The notes: generated by a model from the sequence alone, not told the origin. A stretch of DNA of 64,000 nucleotides from Sphingomonas sp. S2M10 (GCF_012650175.1 NZ_JAAILI010000079.1:1-64000); one strand, 5' to 3'. Shown: positions 29,285 to 38,125, counted from the stretch's first letter. Translations and numbers: made by a program.

Positions 29285-29323
29285 CCCCTCTCCCCGGCCC
29301 TCCCCCGCAAGGGGGGAGGGAGC
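29285..29323. repeat. 39-bp direct repeat, left copy (REP variant)
   Basis: This 39-bp palindrome-containing element (core CCCTCCCCCGCAAGGGGGG) recurs in the same orientation at 29768-29806 with one difference (38 of 39 identical). The two copies bracket the DUF559 gene. Confidence 0.8.
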
Positions 29324-29352
29324 GCAGTGTTGCGCATGCCCGTCCTTCTTCT

Positions 29353-29412
29353 AGCCCCTCCCCTCTTGCGGGGGAGGGAGGGGCCCGCCGCGCAGCGGTG
29401 GGAGGGAGAGGG
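29353..29412. repeat. REP-like repeat, copy C
   Basis: Same family and orientation as copy B, with the exact 19-mer at 29368-29386. It runs into the start of the DUF559 frame, so a repeat-derived GTG (29398) is one of that gene's possible start codons. Confidence 0.8.
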
Positions 29413-29829
29413 CGCGCGCTCGCCAGAGCGCGCGAAATGCGGAAGGACCCAACCGAAGCCGAACGCCGTCTCTGGTCCCTCCTCCGCGCCAAGCGGCTGG
29501 CGGGCTGGAAATGGAAGCGCCAGCAAAAGCTCGGCCGCTACATCGTCGACTTCGTGTGCCTCGAAGCGCGCGTCATCGTCGAAGCGGATGGGTCCCAGCA
29601 TATCGACAGCAGCTACGACGCCACCCGCGACGCATGGATAAAGGCGCAGGGCTTCACCATCTTGCGCTTCTACAACAACGACATCCTCGCCGACACGGAC
29701 GCGGTCGCCACCGCCATCCTGTCGGCCCTGAACGCGGCCGCCGGGGCGTCGAGCCCCGCCGCCCGCACCCCTCTCCCCAGCCCTCCCCCGCAAGGGGGGA
29801 GGGAGCAGAAGGAAGCACACCTTGGCTGA
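29398..29829 (+). CDS. DUF559 (Vsr-like) endonuclease-domain protein
   Basis: The core (from about 29419 to 29745) reads ALARAREMRKDPTEAERRLW, then LGRYIVDFVC and VIVEADGSQH, and RFYNNDIL. These are the signatures of DUF559, a small fold related to Vsr mismatch endonucleases, with the Asp and Glu-x-Asp-Gly-x-x-His of the predicted active site intact. The start is unclear: GTG at 29398 lies in a REP copy, while ATG at 29437 would cut off the conserved ARAREM. The C-terminus runs through another repeat (PLPSPPPQGG) and overlaps lpdA by 8 bp. It is flanked by 39-bp direct repeats and looks inserted into the PDH operon. Confidence 0.8.
   Translation: MGGRGRALARAREMRKDPTEAERRLWSLLRAKRLAGWKWKRQQKLGRYIVDFVCLEARVIVEADGSQHIDSSYDATRDAWIKAQGFTILRFYNNDILADTDAVATAILSALNAAAGASSPAARTPLPSPPPQGGREQKEAHLG
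29768..29806. repeat. 39-bp direct repeat, right copy
   Basis: Partner of 29285-29323 (38 of 39 bases identical, same orientation). It encodes the C-terminal tail of the DUF559 frame and ends about 15 bp before the lpdA start. Confidence 0.8.
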
Positions 29830-31219
29830 ATCCTACGACGTCATCGTTCTCGGCTCGGGCCCCGGCGGCTATGTCGCGGCGATCCGGGCGGCCCAGCTGG
29901 GCCTGAAGACCGCCATTGTCGAGCGCGAGCTGCTCGGCGGCATCTGCCTCAACTGGGGCTGCATCCCCACCAAGGCGCTGCTGCGCTCGGCGGAAATCTT
30001 CCACTATATGCAGCACGCCAAGGATTACGGCCTGATCGCCAACCAGATCAGCGCCGATCTGGACGCGGTGGTGAAGCGCTCGCGCGGCGTCGCCAAGCAG
30101 CTCAACCAGGGTGTCACGCACCTGATGAAGAAGAACAAGATCGCCGTGCACATGGGCACCGGCGTCCTGACCGCGAAGGGCAAGCTGACCGTCACCGCCG
30201 CCGACGGCAAGAAGACCGACCTGGAGGCGAAGAACATCATCGTCGCGACCGGCGCGCGCGCCCGCGACCTGCCCTTCGCCAAGGCCGACGGCAAGCGCAT
30301 CTGGACCTATCGCCACGCGATGACGCCGACCGAGATGCCCACCAAGCTGCTGGTCATCGGCTCGGGCGCGATCGGCGTGGAGTTCGCCAGCTTCTACAAC
30401 GACATGGGCTCGCAGGTGACGATCGTCGAGATGCTCGACCGGATCGTGCCGGTGGAGGACAAGGACGTCTCCGCGCATCTGGAGAAGGCGTTCAAGAAGC
30501 AGGGGATGACCATCCTCACCCAGACCGGCGTCGAGAAGCTCGACGTGACCGCGAGCGGCGTGAAGGCGTCGATCAAGGGCAAGGACGGCAAGGTGACGGT
30601 GGAGGAGTTCAGCCACGTCATCGTCGCAATCGGCATCGTGCCCAACACCGAGAATATCGGCCTCGAGACCCTCGGCGTGAAGACCGAGCGCGGCCATATC
30701 GTGACGGACGGCGCCTGCCGTACCAATGTCGACGGCCTGTGGGCGATCGGCGACGTCACCGCGCCGCCCTGGCTCGCGCACAAGGCCAGCCATGAGGGCG
30801 TGATCGCGGCCGAGGCGATCAACGGCGGCCACCCGCACGCGATGGACCCGCGCAACATCCCGGGCTGCACCTATTGCCACCCGCAGATCGCCAGCGTCGG
30901 CCTCACCGAAGCCAAGGCCAAGGAAGCGGGCTATGACGTCAAGGTCGGCAACTTTCCGTTCATCGGCAACGGCAAGGCCATCGCGCTGGGCGAGCCGGAA
31001 GGCTTTGTGAAGACGGTGTTCGACGCCAAGACCGGCGAGCTGCTCGGCGCGCACATGATCGGCGCGGAAGTGACCGAGATGATTCAGGGCTACACGATCG
31101 GCAAGACCGGCGAGCTTACCGAGGCCGAGCTGATGGAAACGGTGTTCCCGCACCCGACGATCAGCGAGACCATGCACGAATCGGTGCTCGGCGCCTATGG
31201 CCGCATGCTGCACATGTGA
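29822..31219 (+). CDS. lpdA: dihydrolipoyl dehydrogenase (E3)
   Basis: FAD enzyme that re-oxidises dihydrolipoamide in the pyruvate dehydrogenase complex. The 465-residue product has the FAD site VIVLGSGPGGYVAA, the redox disulfide C42/C47 in GGICLNWGCIPTK, the NAD site VIGSGAIGVEFA, a second FAD motif (GLWAIGDVT) and the C-terminal His-Glu pair in HPTISETMHE. The start is TTG at 29822, with AGAAGGAA upstream; no in-frame ATG lies near. It follows pdhC, with three smaller genes in between. Confidence 0.97.
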   Translation: MAESYDVIVLGSGPGGYVAAIRAAQLGLKTAIVERELLGGICLNWGCIPTKALLRSAEIFHYMQHAKDYGLIANQISADLDAVVKRSRGVAKQLNQGVTHLMKKNKIAVHMGTGVLTAKGKLTVTAADGKKTDLEAKNIIVATGARARDLPFAKADGKRIWTYRHAMTPTEMPTKLLVIGSGAIGVEFASFYNDMGSQVTIVEMLDRIVPVEDKDVSAHLEKAFKKQGMTILTQTGVEKLDVTASGVKASIKGKDGKVTVEEFSHVIVAIGIVPNTENIGLETLGVKTERGHIVTDGACRTNVDGLWAIGDVTAPPWLAHKASHEGVIAAEAINGGHPHAMDPRNIPGCTYCHPQIASVGLTEAKAKEAGYDVKVGNFPFIGNGKAIALGEPEGFVKTVFDAKTGELLGAHMIGAEVTEMIQGYTIGKTGELTEAELMETVFPHPTISETMHESVLGAYGRMLHM

Positions 31220-31278
31220 TTCCCCTCCGGCGGGGGAGCGCCTCTCCCGCCGTTCGGCCTGCGGCGGATGCCGCAAGA

Positions 31279-31304
31279 CGGCAGGCGGATCGTTCCGCCT
31301 GCCG
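31279..31304 (+). terminator. hairpin downstream of lpdA
   Basis: An 11-bp perfect stem (CGGCAGGCGGA / TCCGCCTGCCG) with a four-base loop lies 60 bp after the lpdA stop, followed by the weakly T-rich GCTTTCGTCT. Probably ends the PDH transcript. Confidence 0.6.
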
Positions 31305-31376
31305 CTTTCGTCTGGAGCGGTGCTGGTCTAGACCTTGGTGCCCGCCCCTCCGGAGCCGACAGGTCGCCCCCGTCCG

Positions 31377-32852
31377 ATGTCCAACAGCTTTTCGCGTTCG
31401 TCCTTCGGCAGTTCCCGGCGCGGTCGCGCGCTGCAGCGCAAGCCCGTCGGCGCGCGGCGCAAGGCGATCTCCGCGCTGCTCGTCGCGGCGCTGTTCGCGG
31501 CGATCACCATCGGCTTTTTCTGGCCCGGCGTCGCCAGCTATGACAGCATCGTCCAATATCGGCAGGTGCTGAGCGGCCGCTTTGACGATTGGCACCCGCC
31601 GGCAATGGCGCGGCTGTGGGCGCTGTTCCACGACCTGGGCTGGCGCAGCCATGCGCCGATGTTCGTGCTGCAGGCATCGCTCTACTGGATCGGCCTCGCC
31701 TTGTTCGCGGGCGCGCTGGCGCGACGCGGGCGGGCGATCGCGGCGCTGGTCGTGCTGCTGTTCGGCCTCTGGCCGCCGATCCTGGGCTGGCAGATCGCGG
31801 TGCTGAAGGACGGGCAGATGACCGGCGCGCTGATGGCCGCGGTCGGCATCGCCTGCTGGTGGCGAATGGACGATCGCCGCCTGCCGGTGTGGGCGGCGGG
31901 ACTGGTGCTGGTGCTGCTCGGCTATGCCACGCTGGTGCGGTTCAACGCCGCCTTCGCGACGGTGCCGCTCGCTTTCGGGTTGCTCGGCGGCTGGCGCTGG
32001 GATCGGCCGCTGTTCCAGGCGGTGCTGGTGGTGGTGTCGACGGCCGCCGTGCTCGCCATCCTCACGCCCGTCAACCAGCGCCTGCTCGGCGCGGCGCCGA
32101 GCGGCGTGGAACGCTCGCTGCCGCTGTTCGATCTGGCCGGCATCGCCCACCGGGCGGGCCCGGGCGCGGTGCCGCAGGTGCCCGCACGATTGTGGCGCCG
32201 GGCCGAGACGCGCGGTTGCCTGACCCCGATCCTGTGGGATCCGATCGGCGACGCGCAGGCGTGCGGCTATATCCTCGATACGCTGCAGCGCGCCGCCCCG
32301 GGCACAAAGCTGCGCAGCGTCTGGCTGGAGGCGATCGCCACCCATCCGATCGCCTATGCCACCCACCGCATCGCCCATTGGAACAGCGAGATGCGGCTGT
32401 GGATGCCGACGACGATGCCCGGCACCGGGCCGCTCGCGCGATCCGAGCCCAATCGGCTTGGCCTTTCCTCTCCGACCAAGCGGATCGATGGCTTCCAGAA
32501 GCTCGGCTACACGCTGGCGACCAGCCCGGCCGGTGCACCGATCCTGTGGCTGGCGATCGCGCTGGGCGTGCTGTTCTGCACCTGGCCCGCACGCGACGGC
32601 ACAGGCGGCGTGGCCGTCACGCTCGCGCTCTCGGCTCTCTGCAACGAGGCCGCATTCGGGCTGGTCGGCGTTGCATCGGACTATCGCTACCATTGCTGGG
32701 CGATGCTGGCGTCGGGCCTCGCGGTGCTCGCCGCCACGGGGACGCGGGCCGCGCCACAGCGCGTGGTTCTTGCGGTGCTCGGCGTCGCCGTCGTTGCGGT
32801 GATCGTGTCGGTCGCCCGCTGGATGCTGCCGCCCGCCCTGCCCCCGCTTTGA
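31377..32852 (+). CDS. polytopic membrane protein, putative GT-C-like
   Basis: The 491-residue product has a basic N-terminal tail (residues 1-30) and about ten membrane segments. The first large loop reads PGVASYDSIVQYRQVLSGRFDDWHPPAMARLW, a pattern I associate with uncharacterised envelope membrane proteins similar to GT-C glycosyltransferases (loop Asp residues near the first span). No function is known. The C-terminal half has a further loop with AIATHPIAYATHRIAHWN. Its stop codon lies within the probable -35 element of the arabinofuranosidase gene. Confidence 0.7.
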   Translation: MSNSFSRSSFGSSRRGRALQRKPVGARRKAISALLVAALFAAITIGFFWPGVASYDSIVQYRQVLSGRFDDWHPPAMARLWALFHDLGWRSHAPMFVLQASLYWIGLALFAGALARRGRAIAALVVLLFGLWPPILGWQIAVLKDGQMTGALMAAVGIACWWRMDDRRLPVWAAGLVLVLLGYATLVRFNAAFATVPLAFGLLGGWRWDRPLFQAVLVVVSTAAVLAILTPVNQRLLGAAPSGVERSLPLFDLAGIAHRAGPGAVPQVPARLWRRAETRGCLTPILWDPIGDAQACGYILDTLQRAAPGTKLRSVWLEAIATHPIAYATHRIAHWNSEMRLWMPTTMPGTGPLARSEPNRLGLSSPTKRIDGFQKLGYTLATSPAGAPILWLAIALGVLFCTWPARDGTGGVAVTLALSALCNEAAFGLVGVASDYRYHCWAMLASGLAVLAATGTRAAPQRVVLAVLGVAVVAVIVSVARWMLPPALPPL

Positions 32853-32878
32853 ACTCACCCCTTTTGTCGGAGTAGAGT
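32849..32878 (+). promoter_or_regulatory. promoter and GntR operator candidate of the GH51 gene
   Basis: TTGAAC (32849-32854), 18-base spacer, TAGAGT (32873-32878). GTCGGAGTA (32866-32874) overlaps the -10 element. The same 9-mer is at 38143-38151 and a variant, GTCGGACTA, is on the reverse strand at 35657-35665. The TTGTCGGAGTA stretch is close to the FadR-family consensus TNGTNNNACNA. Confidence 0.6.
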
Positions 32879-32919
32879 TCGTGGCATCGCTTCCCCCAGA
32901 AAATCTCAGGGAGGATTCC

Positions 32920-34500
32920 ATGCTTCGAAAGACCTTGCTCGCGGGTGCGGCGCTGCTTTCCATATCGGCCCCGGCGCTGGCACAAAACGCGCCCGTCACC
33001 GTCACCGTCGAGGCCGCCAAGACCGGACCGACGATCGATCGGCACATCTTCGGCCAGTTCGCCGAGCATCTCGGCAGCGGCATCTATGGCGGCATCTGGG
33101 TGGGCAAGGACTCGCCCATCCCCAACACCCGCGGCATCCGCAAGGACGTCGTCGCGGCGCTCCGGGCGATCAAGGTGCCGGTGGTGCGCTGGCCGGGCGG
33201 CTGCTTCGCCGACGAATATCACTGGCGCGACGGCATCGGCCCGCAGGACAAGCGCCGCAGCAGCGTGAACACCAACTGGGGCGGTGCGGGCGAGCCCAAC
33301 AGCTTCGGCACCGACGAGTTCATGGACTTTGCCGATCAGGTGGGGGCCGAGGCTTATGTCTCGGTGAATGTCGGCTCGGGCACGATCCAGGAGGCGGCCG
33401 ACTGGCTGGCCTATATGACCGCCGATCCTTCCAGCACCGCCGGCAAGGAGCGCGCCGCAAACGGCCATGTCGCGCCCTACAAGGTAAAATGGCTGGGCCT
33501 GGGCAACGAAAGCTGGGGCTGCGGCGGATCGATGCGCCCGGATCATTATGTCGACCTGATGAAGCGCTTCGCCCGCTTCACCCATAATCTCGATCCCAAG
33601 CAGGGCGAAAAGGGTCCCGAGCCGATGCAGCGAATCGCGGTGGGCCCGAACGACAACGACACCACCTATACCGAGGCGGTGATGGCGGCGTGGAAGGGGC
33701 ATGACTGGGCCTGGAACATCGAGGGCCTGTCGATGCACGCCTATACCACCGGCGGCTGGCCGCCCTCGTTCCCCAGCATCGGCTTCGACGAGACGGGCTA
33801 TGCCAAGCTGGTCAAGGCGGCGCTGGCGATGGACGGGATGATCGCCAAGCACGCGGCGATCATGGACAAGTATGATCCCGAGAAGAAGGTGCCCCTGATG
33901 ATCGACGAATGGGGCGTGTGGCTGGCACCGTTGCCGGGATCCAACCCGGGCTTCCTCTACCAGCAGAACTCGCTGCGCGACGCGATCATCGCGGCACTGC
34001 ACTTCAATATCTTCGCGCGCCATGCGGACCGGGTGCGGATGACCAACATCGCCCAAATGATCAACGTGCTCCAGGCGATGATCCTCACCGACAAGGAGAA
34101 GATGGTCCTCACCCCCACCTATCACGTGTTCCGCATGTACGTGCCGTTCCAGGATGCGAAGGCGGTGCCGGTTTCGTTCGATGCGGGGACCTACACCCAG
34201 GGCGACGTGACCATGCCGCGCGTCGATGCCATCGCCGCGCGCGGCAAGGACGGCAAGCTGTGGCTGGCGGTAACCAACCTCGATCCGGCCAAGCCGGCGC
34301 GGATCGCGGTGTCGTTCGCGGGGCTGACGGCGAAGAGCGCCCGGGGCGAGGTGCTGACCGCGGCCAGGGTCGATGCGGTCAACAGCTTCGAGGCACCGAA
34401 TGCGGTGGCACCGAAGCCGATCAACGGGACGGTGGCGACGGGCGCGGTGACGCTGGACCTGCCGGCCAAGTCGGTCGCAGTGGTGGAAGTCGGGGGCTGA
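32920..34500 (+). CDS. alpha-L-arabinofuranosidase, GH51, exported
   Basis: Releases L-arabinose from arabinoxylan or arabinan side chains. The 526-residue product has a signal peptide ending APALAQ, a GH51 barrel with RWPGGCFADEYHW, the acid/base E197 in LGLGNESWGCGG and the nucleophile E330 in LMIDEWGVW, and a C-terminal beta-sandwich. A strong ribosome site (AGGGAGG) precedes the ATG. It lies beside AraD1, a GntR regulator, a sugar permease, GalM and a sugar-acid dehydratase, a pentose catabolism locus, with a shared promoter motif. Confidence 0.95.
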   Translation: MLRKTLLAGAALLSISAPALAQNAPVTVTVEAAKTGPTIDRHIFGQFAEHLGSGIYGGIWVGKDSPIPNTRGIRKDVVAALRAIKVPVVRWPGGCFADEYHWRDGIGPQDKRRSSVNTNWGGAGEPNSFGTDEFMDFADQVGAEAYVSVNVGSGTIQEAADWLAYMTADPSSTAGKERAANGHVAPYKVKWLGLGNESWGCGGSMRPDHYVDLMKRFARFTHNLDPKQGEKGPEPMQRIAVGPNDNDTTYTEAVMAAWKGHDWAWNIEGLSMHAYTTGGWPPSFPSIGFDETGYAKLVKAALAMDGMIAKHAAIMDKYDPEKKVPLMIDEWGVWLAPLPGSNPGFLYQQNSLRDAIIAALHFNIFARHADRVRMTNIAQMINVLQAMILTDKEKMVLTPTYHVFRMYVPFQDAKAVPVSFDAGTYTQGDVTMPRVDAIAARGKDGKLWLAVTNLDPAKPARIAVSFAGLTAKSARGEVLTAARVDAVNSFEAPNAVAPKPINGTVATGAVTLDLPAKSVAVVEVGG

Positions 34501-34502
34501 AA

Positions 34503-34635
34503 GATCCTCCCCGGCACGGGGAGGGGACCGCCGCCGAAGGCGGTGGTGGAGGGGGCCTCCACGCCGGACTCGCTTGCGGTGATCCCCCTCCACCATGCTG
34601 CGCATGGTTCCCCTCCCCGTGCCGGGAAGGATCTG
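34503..34635. repeat. inverted pair of REP-like repeats between convergent genes
   Basis: Two copies of a related element face each other: TCCTCCCCGGCACGGGGAGG at the left and CCTCCCCGTGCCGGGAAGGA-type sequence at the right, with CCCTCCACC blocks between. The arms are nearly reverse-complementary over about 20 bp. The pair fills the whole gap between the GH51 and AraD1 stop codons. Confidence 0.7.
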
Positions 34636-34637
34636 AA

Positions 34638-35633
34638 TTACAGCGTCTTCACCGTCGTCAGCCCGGTGTCGTCGCCCTGCGCCAGCGGGTTGCGCAGCGG
34701 CAGGGTGAAGGGGGCAGCCTCGATCTCGAACGTGTCGCCCACTTCCGTCTTCACGCCGTCGCTGAACGACAGCGTCGCGGTGCCGAAAAAGTGGACGTGC
34801 ACGTCGCCCGGCTGGCGGAACAGGCCATATTTGAAGTGGTGATGCTCGAGATTGCCGAGCGTGTGCGACATGTTGGTCTCGCCGGAGAGGAACGGCTTTT
34901 CCCAGATCGTCGCGCCGTCGCGCACGATTCGGCTGGTGCCGCGCACGTCGCTCGGCGCCGCACCCACCAGCAGCTCGGGCCCGAGCGCCGCCTGGCGCAG
35001 CTTGGAATGCGCGAGCCAGAGGTAATTGTGCCGCTCGGTCACATGGTCGCTGAACTCGTTGGCAAGGGCGAGGCCGATCCGCCACGGCGTGCCGTCGGGG
35101 CCGATCAGGTAGATGCCGGCCAGCTCCGGCTCCTCGCCGCCGTCCTGCGCGAAGCCGGGCATTTGCAGCGTATCGCCGGGGCCGACCAGATGATGGCCAT
35201 TGCCCTTGTAGAACCATTCGGGCTGCTGGCCGATCGCGCCCTCATCCGGCTTGCCGCCCTCGACGCCTTCCAGGAACATGCGCATGGAATCGGTCTTGTG
35301 CTCGGCCGCCGCGGCATCGCGGTGCATCTTGTCGCGCCCCTCGGCCGAGCCGAGATGGGTGAGGCCGGTGCCGGTCAGCACCAGATGCGCGCCATCCGGA
35401 TGATCGATCGGCGCGAGCAGCTGGCCCGCCGCCAGCGCCTCGGCCGGATCCACCTCGCCCTCGCGCCCCGCCGCCGCCACCGCCTCGGCGAGCGACTGGC
35501 CCGCCTCGATCGCCTGCAGCGCCAGGCTGCGGACGTCGGTGGCGCCGCGCACGAAGCCCGCCCCCGCTTCGTCGGCCGCGATCACCCGCCGCACGCCATC
35601 GCTTCCCTTGAACTGCATCAGCCGCAACGCCAT
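34638..35633 (-). CDS. AraD1/GguC family protein (FAH-like fold)
   Basis: The 331-residue product matches the AraD1/GguC group of fumarylacetoacetate-hydrolase-fold proteins found beside L-arabinose genes. Likely metal residues are in EPELAGIYLIG and NEFSDHVTE; SDVRGTSRI and HFFGTATLSF are other family features. The non-phosphorylative arabinose route needs conversion of 2-keto-3-deoxy-L-arabonate, and this protein is a candidate, though its exact reaction is unproven. GAGGAGC precedes the ATG. Divergent from the GntR gene, with a GTCGGACTA motif 24 bp upstream. Confidence 0.85.
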   Translation of the reverse strand: MALRLMQFKGSDGVRRVIAADEAGAGFVRGATDVRSLALQAIEAGQSLAEAVAAAGREGEVDPAEALAAGQLLAPIDHPDGAHLVLTGTGLTHLGSAEGRDKMHRDAAAAEHKTDSMRMFLEGVEGGKPDEGAIGQQPEWFYKGNGHHLVGPGDTLQMPGFAQDGGEEPELAGIYLIGPDGTPWRIGLALANEFSDHVTERHNYLWLAHSKLRQAALGPELLVGAAPSDVRGTSRIVRDGATIWEKPFLSGETNMSHTLGNLEHHHFKYGLFRQPGDVHVHFFGTATLSFSDGVKTEVGDTFEIEAAPFTLPLRNPLAQGDDTGLTTVKTL

Positions 35634-35656
35634 CGAACTGCTCCTCATCCTCGGTT

Positions 35657-35673
35657 TAGTCCGACATATTAGG
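35657..35673 (-). promoter_or_regulatory. operator candidate between araD1 and gntR
   Basis: On the araD1 strand a -10-like TAATAT (35668-35673 region) is followed directly by GTCGGACTA (35657-35665). Read on the + strand, TAGTCCGACAT fits TNGTNNNACNA except at the last base. The same core occurs at the GH51 and permease/galM promoters. Confidence 0.55.
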
Positions 35674-35738
35674 GTCGATCCCGAATGGCAATCGCGCATC
35701 GTTTGCGGCAGGCCCCCGCTTCGCGCTACACGGGTTAA

Positions 35739-36515
35739 ATGCAGGAGAGCGAGCGGATGGCAGGGGACGATCGGGCGGAAGACGCCGACGAGGCAGGCGT
35801 GCAGCCGATCACCCGCACGCCGAAAGGCTCGGGCCGCCGCCTGCGCGGCGCAATCGCGCATTATCTCGGCACGCAGATCGTCTCCGGCGCGATCGCGCCT
35901 GGCGAGAAGCTGACCGGCGAAGTCGCCAACGCCGAGGCGCTCGACGTGTCGCGCAGCGCCTATCGCGAGGCGGTGCAGGTGCTCACCGCCAAGGGGCTGG
36001 TGGAGAGCCGCCCCAAGGCCGGCACCCGCGTGCTGCCGCGCAGCCGCTGGAACATGCTCGATCCGCAGGTGCTCGCCTGGGCCTTTTCGGGCGAGCCCGA
36101 CACCGATTTCGTCCGCGACCTGTTCGAGCTGCGCGCGGTGGTGGAGCCCGCCGCCGCCCGCCTCGCCGCCGAACGCCGCGACCGCGACGATGTGAAGGCG
36201 ATGCGCGACGCGCTCACCCAGATGCGCCGCCACACGCTGGCGACCGAAGCGGGCCGGGCTGCCGACCGCGACTTCCACGATGCGCTGCTCGAGGCCACCC
36301 ACAACAACGCGCTGATCGCGCTGAGCGCCAGCATCGGCGCGGCGGTGAGCTGGACGACCAAGTACAAGCAGCGCGCCCGCGCCCTGCCGCGCGATCCCGT
36401 GCCCGATCACATCAAGGTGTTCGACGCGATCGCGGCGGGCGATCCCGAGGCCGCCGCCGCCGCGATGCGCACGCTGGTCGACCTCGCGCTGGAGGATACG
36501 CGCCTCTCGATGTGA
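35739..36515 (+). CDS. FadR-subfamily GntR transcriptional regulator
   Basis: The 258-residue product has an N-terminal winged helix (about 32-100: GEKLTGEVANAEALDVSRSAYREAVQ) and an FCD ligand domain (about 115-250) with DLFELRAVVEPAAARLAA and ADRDFHDALLEATHNN, the histidine/aspartate residues that bind a metal and a sugar-acid ligand in this subfamily. Such proteins usually repress sugar-acid genes. It lies in the middle of the pentose locus and is divergent from araD1; the shared GTCGGA(G/C)TA motif is its most likely operator. Confidence 0.93.
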   Translation: MQESERMAGDDRAEDADEAGVQPITRTPKGSGRRLRGAIAHYLGTQIVSGAIAPGEKLTGEVANAEALDVSRSAYREAVQVLTAKGLVESRPKAGTRVLPRSRWNMLDPQVLAWAFSGEPDTDFVRDLFELRAVVEPAAARLAAERRDRDDVKAMRDALTQMRRHTLATEAGRAADRDFHDALLEATHNNALIALSASIGAAVSWTTKYKQRARALPRDPVPDHIKVFDAIAAGDPEAAAAAMRTLVDLALEDTRLSM

Positions 36516-36517
36516 GG

Positions 36518-36775
36518 GAGCCCCCTCCACCACCGCCTATGGCGGCGGCCCCCTCCCCCGCTTCGCGGCACAGCAAACGCTATCCTGGTTCCTGACTGCC
36601 AGCGTTTCCTCCCTTGGAGCACAGCTCCGGGGAGGGGGACCGCGCCGCGCCAGCGGCGTGGTGGAGGGGGCATCCCCCACAACCGAAAAGGGCGCCGCCC
36701 GCGGCGACGCCCCCTCCACCCCCGCCTGCGGCGGCGGTCCTCTCCCCCGCTTGCGCGAGGGAGGAAATGCTCCGT
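36518..36775. repeat. cluster of three REP-like elements
   Basis: Between the convergent GntR and permease stop codons lie repeated blocks of CCCCCTCCACC..GGCGGC..CCCCTCCCCC type at 36522-36565, an inverted copy near 36625-36670, and another at about 36705-36770. They are relatives of the pair at 34503-34635. No gene is seen in the 260 bp. Confidence 0.65.
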
Positions 36776-36777
36776 CC

Positions 36778-38079
36778 TCAATCCTCGATCGCGTTGGTCG
36801 GCTTGCTGCCCCACAGCGCATAGAACAGGATGTACAGCTCGCAGATCGCGGTGAGCAGGAACGAGTTCTGCAGACCGTACTGGTCGGCCAGCCAGCCCTG
36901 CACCGCCACCAGCGCGCCGCCGGCGATCGCCATGATCAGCAGGCCCGAGCCTTCCTCGGTCAGCGGGCCGAGGCCCTTGATGCCAAGGGTGAAGATCGTC
37001 GGGAACATGATGGAGTGAAACAGGCCCACCAGGATCAGCGACCACATCGCCACTTCGCCCTGGGTGAACACGGTGACCATCATCACGATGAAAGCGGCAA
37101 CAGAAAATGCGGCGAGCACGATCGCCGCATCCACCTTCTGCATGATCGCCGAACCGACGAAGCGGCCGACCATCATCCCGCCCCACAGCAGCGTGAGGTA
37201 GCGGCCCGCCTGCTCGGTCGTCATGTTGCCGATCTCGGGGCGGCTGACGAAGTTCACGAACAGGTTGCCGACGCCGATCTCGGCGATCAGGTAGATGAAG
37301 ATCGCGCCGATGCCGAACACCAGGTTGCGGTGGTTCCACAGGCTATGGTGCTTGCGATCTTCCTTCGCGACGCGGCTGGTGGCCGAGCCCATGGCGGGCA
37401 GCGGAAAGCGCGCGATCACGATCGCCAGGACCAGCAGCACCACGGCGACGAGCACATAGGGCAGGATCACGGCATGCGCGTCGGCCAGGCGCTCGGCCTG
37501 GGTGAGCGCGGCCGAACCCGCCTGTGCGGTGCCGCCCTTGGAGCGGCCGAGGATCAGATACGCCCCGAACAGCGGCGCCAGCATCGTGCCGGCCGAGTTC
37601 ATCGCCTGCACAAGGTTGAGCCGCGACGACGCGGTCTCGGACGGGCCGATCACCGCGACATAGGGGTTGGCCGCGACCTGCAGCAGCGTGATTCCGCTGG
37701 CGATCACGAACAGCATGAACAGCGTCACGCCATAGGAGGGCAGGCTTGCCGCCAGCGTCATCCCCAGCGCGCCCGCCGCCATGATCAGCAGCCCGACGAC
37801 CAGCGACTTCTGATAGCCGATCCGCTCGATCAGCTTAGCCGAGGGAATCGAGGCGAAGAAATAGGCGATGAACCAGACGCTCTCGATCAGCGCCGCCTGG
37901 AAATAGCTGAGCTCGAACACGCTGCGCAGATGCGGCAGCAGCGTGCCGTTGATCACCGTGATGAAGCCCCACATGAAGAACAGCGTGGCCAGCAGGGCCA
38001 GGGCGCGTCCATATTGCGTTGGGGGAGAGGCTTGCCCGGCCCCCGCCGGAGAAGCCTTTGACGTTGGCATGACCGCCAT
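36778..38079 (-). CDS. FucP-family sugar:proton symporter (MFS)
   Basis: The 433-residue product has 12 membrane segments and the FucP/GluP family start FFMWGFITVINGTLLPHL. Other signatures are FIAYFFASIPSAKLIERIGY and ANPYVAVIG. Family members carry L-fucose, glucose/galactose or arabinose with protons. Position in the pentose locus and the GTCGGAGTA motif 64 bp upstream suggest that the substrate is a pentose or a product of arabinan breakdown. It is divergent from galM. Confidence 0.92.
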   Translation of the reverse strand: MAVMPTSKASPAGAGQASPPTQYGRALALLATLFFMWGFITVINGTLLPHLRSVFELSYFQAALIESVWFIAYFFASIPSAKLIERIGYQKSLVVGLLIMAAGALGMTLAASLPSYGVTLFMLFVIASGITLLQVAANPYVAVIGPSETASSRLNLVQAMNSAGTMLAPLFGAYLILGRSKGGTAQAGSAALTQAERLADAHAVILPYVLVAVVLLVLAIVIARFPLPAMGSATSRVAKEDRKHHSLWNHRNLVFGIGAIFIYLIAEIGVGNLFVNFVSRPEIGNMTTEQAGRYLTLLWGGMMVGRFVGSAIMQKVDAAIVLAAFSVAAFIVMMVTVFTQGEVAMWSLILVGLFHSIMFPTIFTLGIKGLGPLTEEGSGLLIMAIAGGALVAVQGWLADQYGLQNSFLLTAICELYILFYALWGSKPTNAIED

Positions 38080-38125
38080 GCTGGTTTGATCCTCTCGTTT
38101 TTTGCCACGGGGAGACGCGGCGGGG

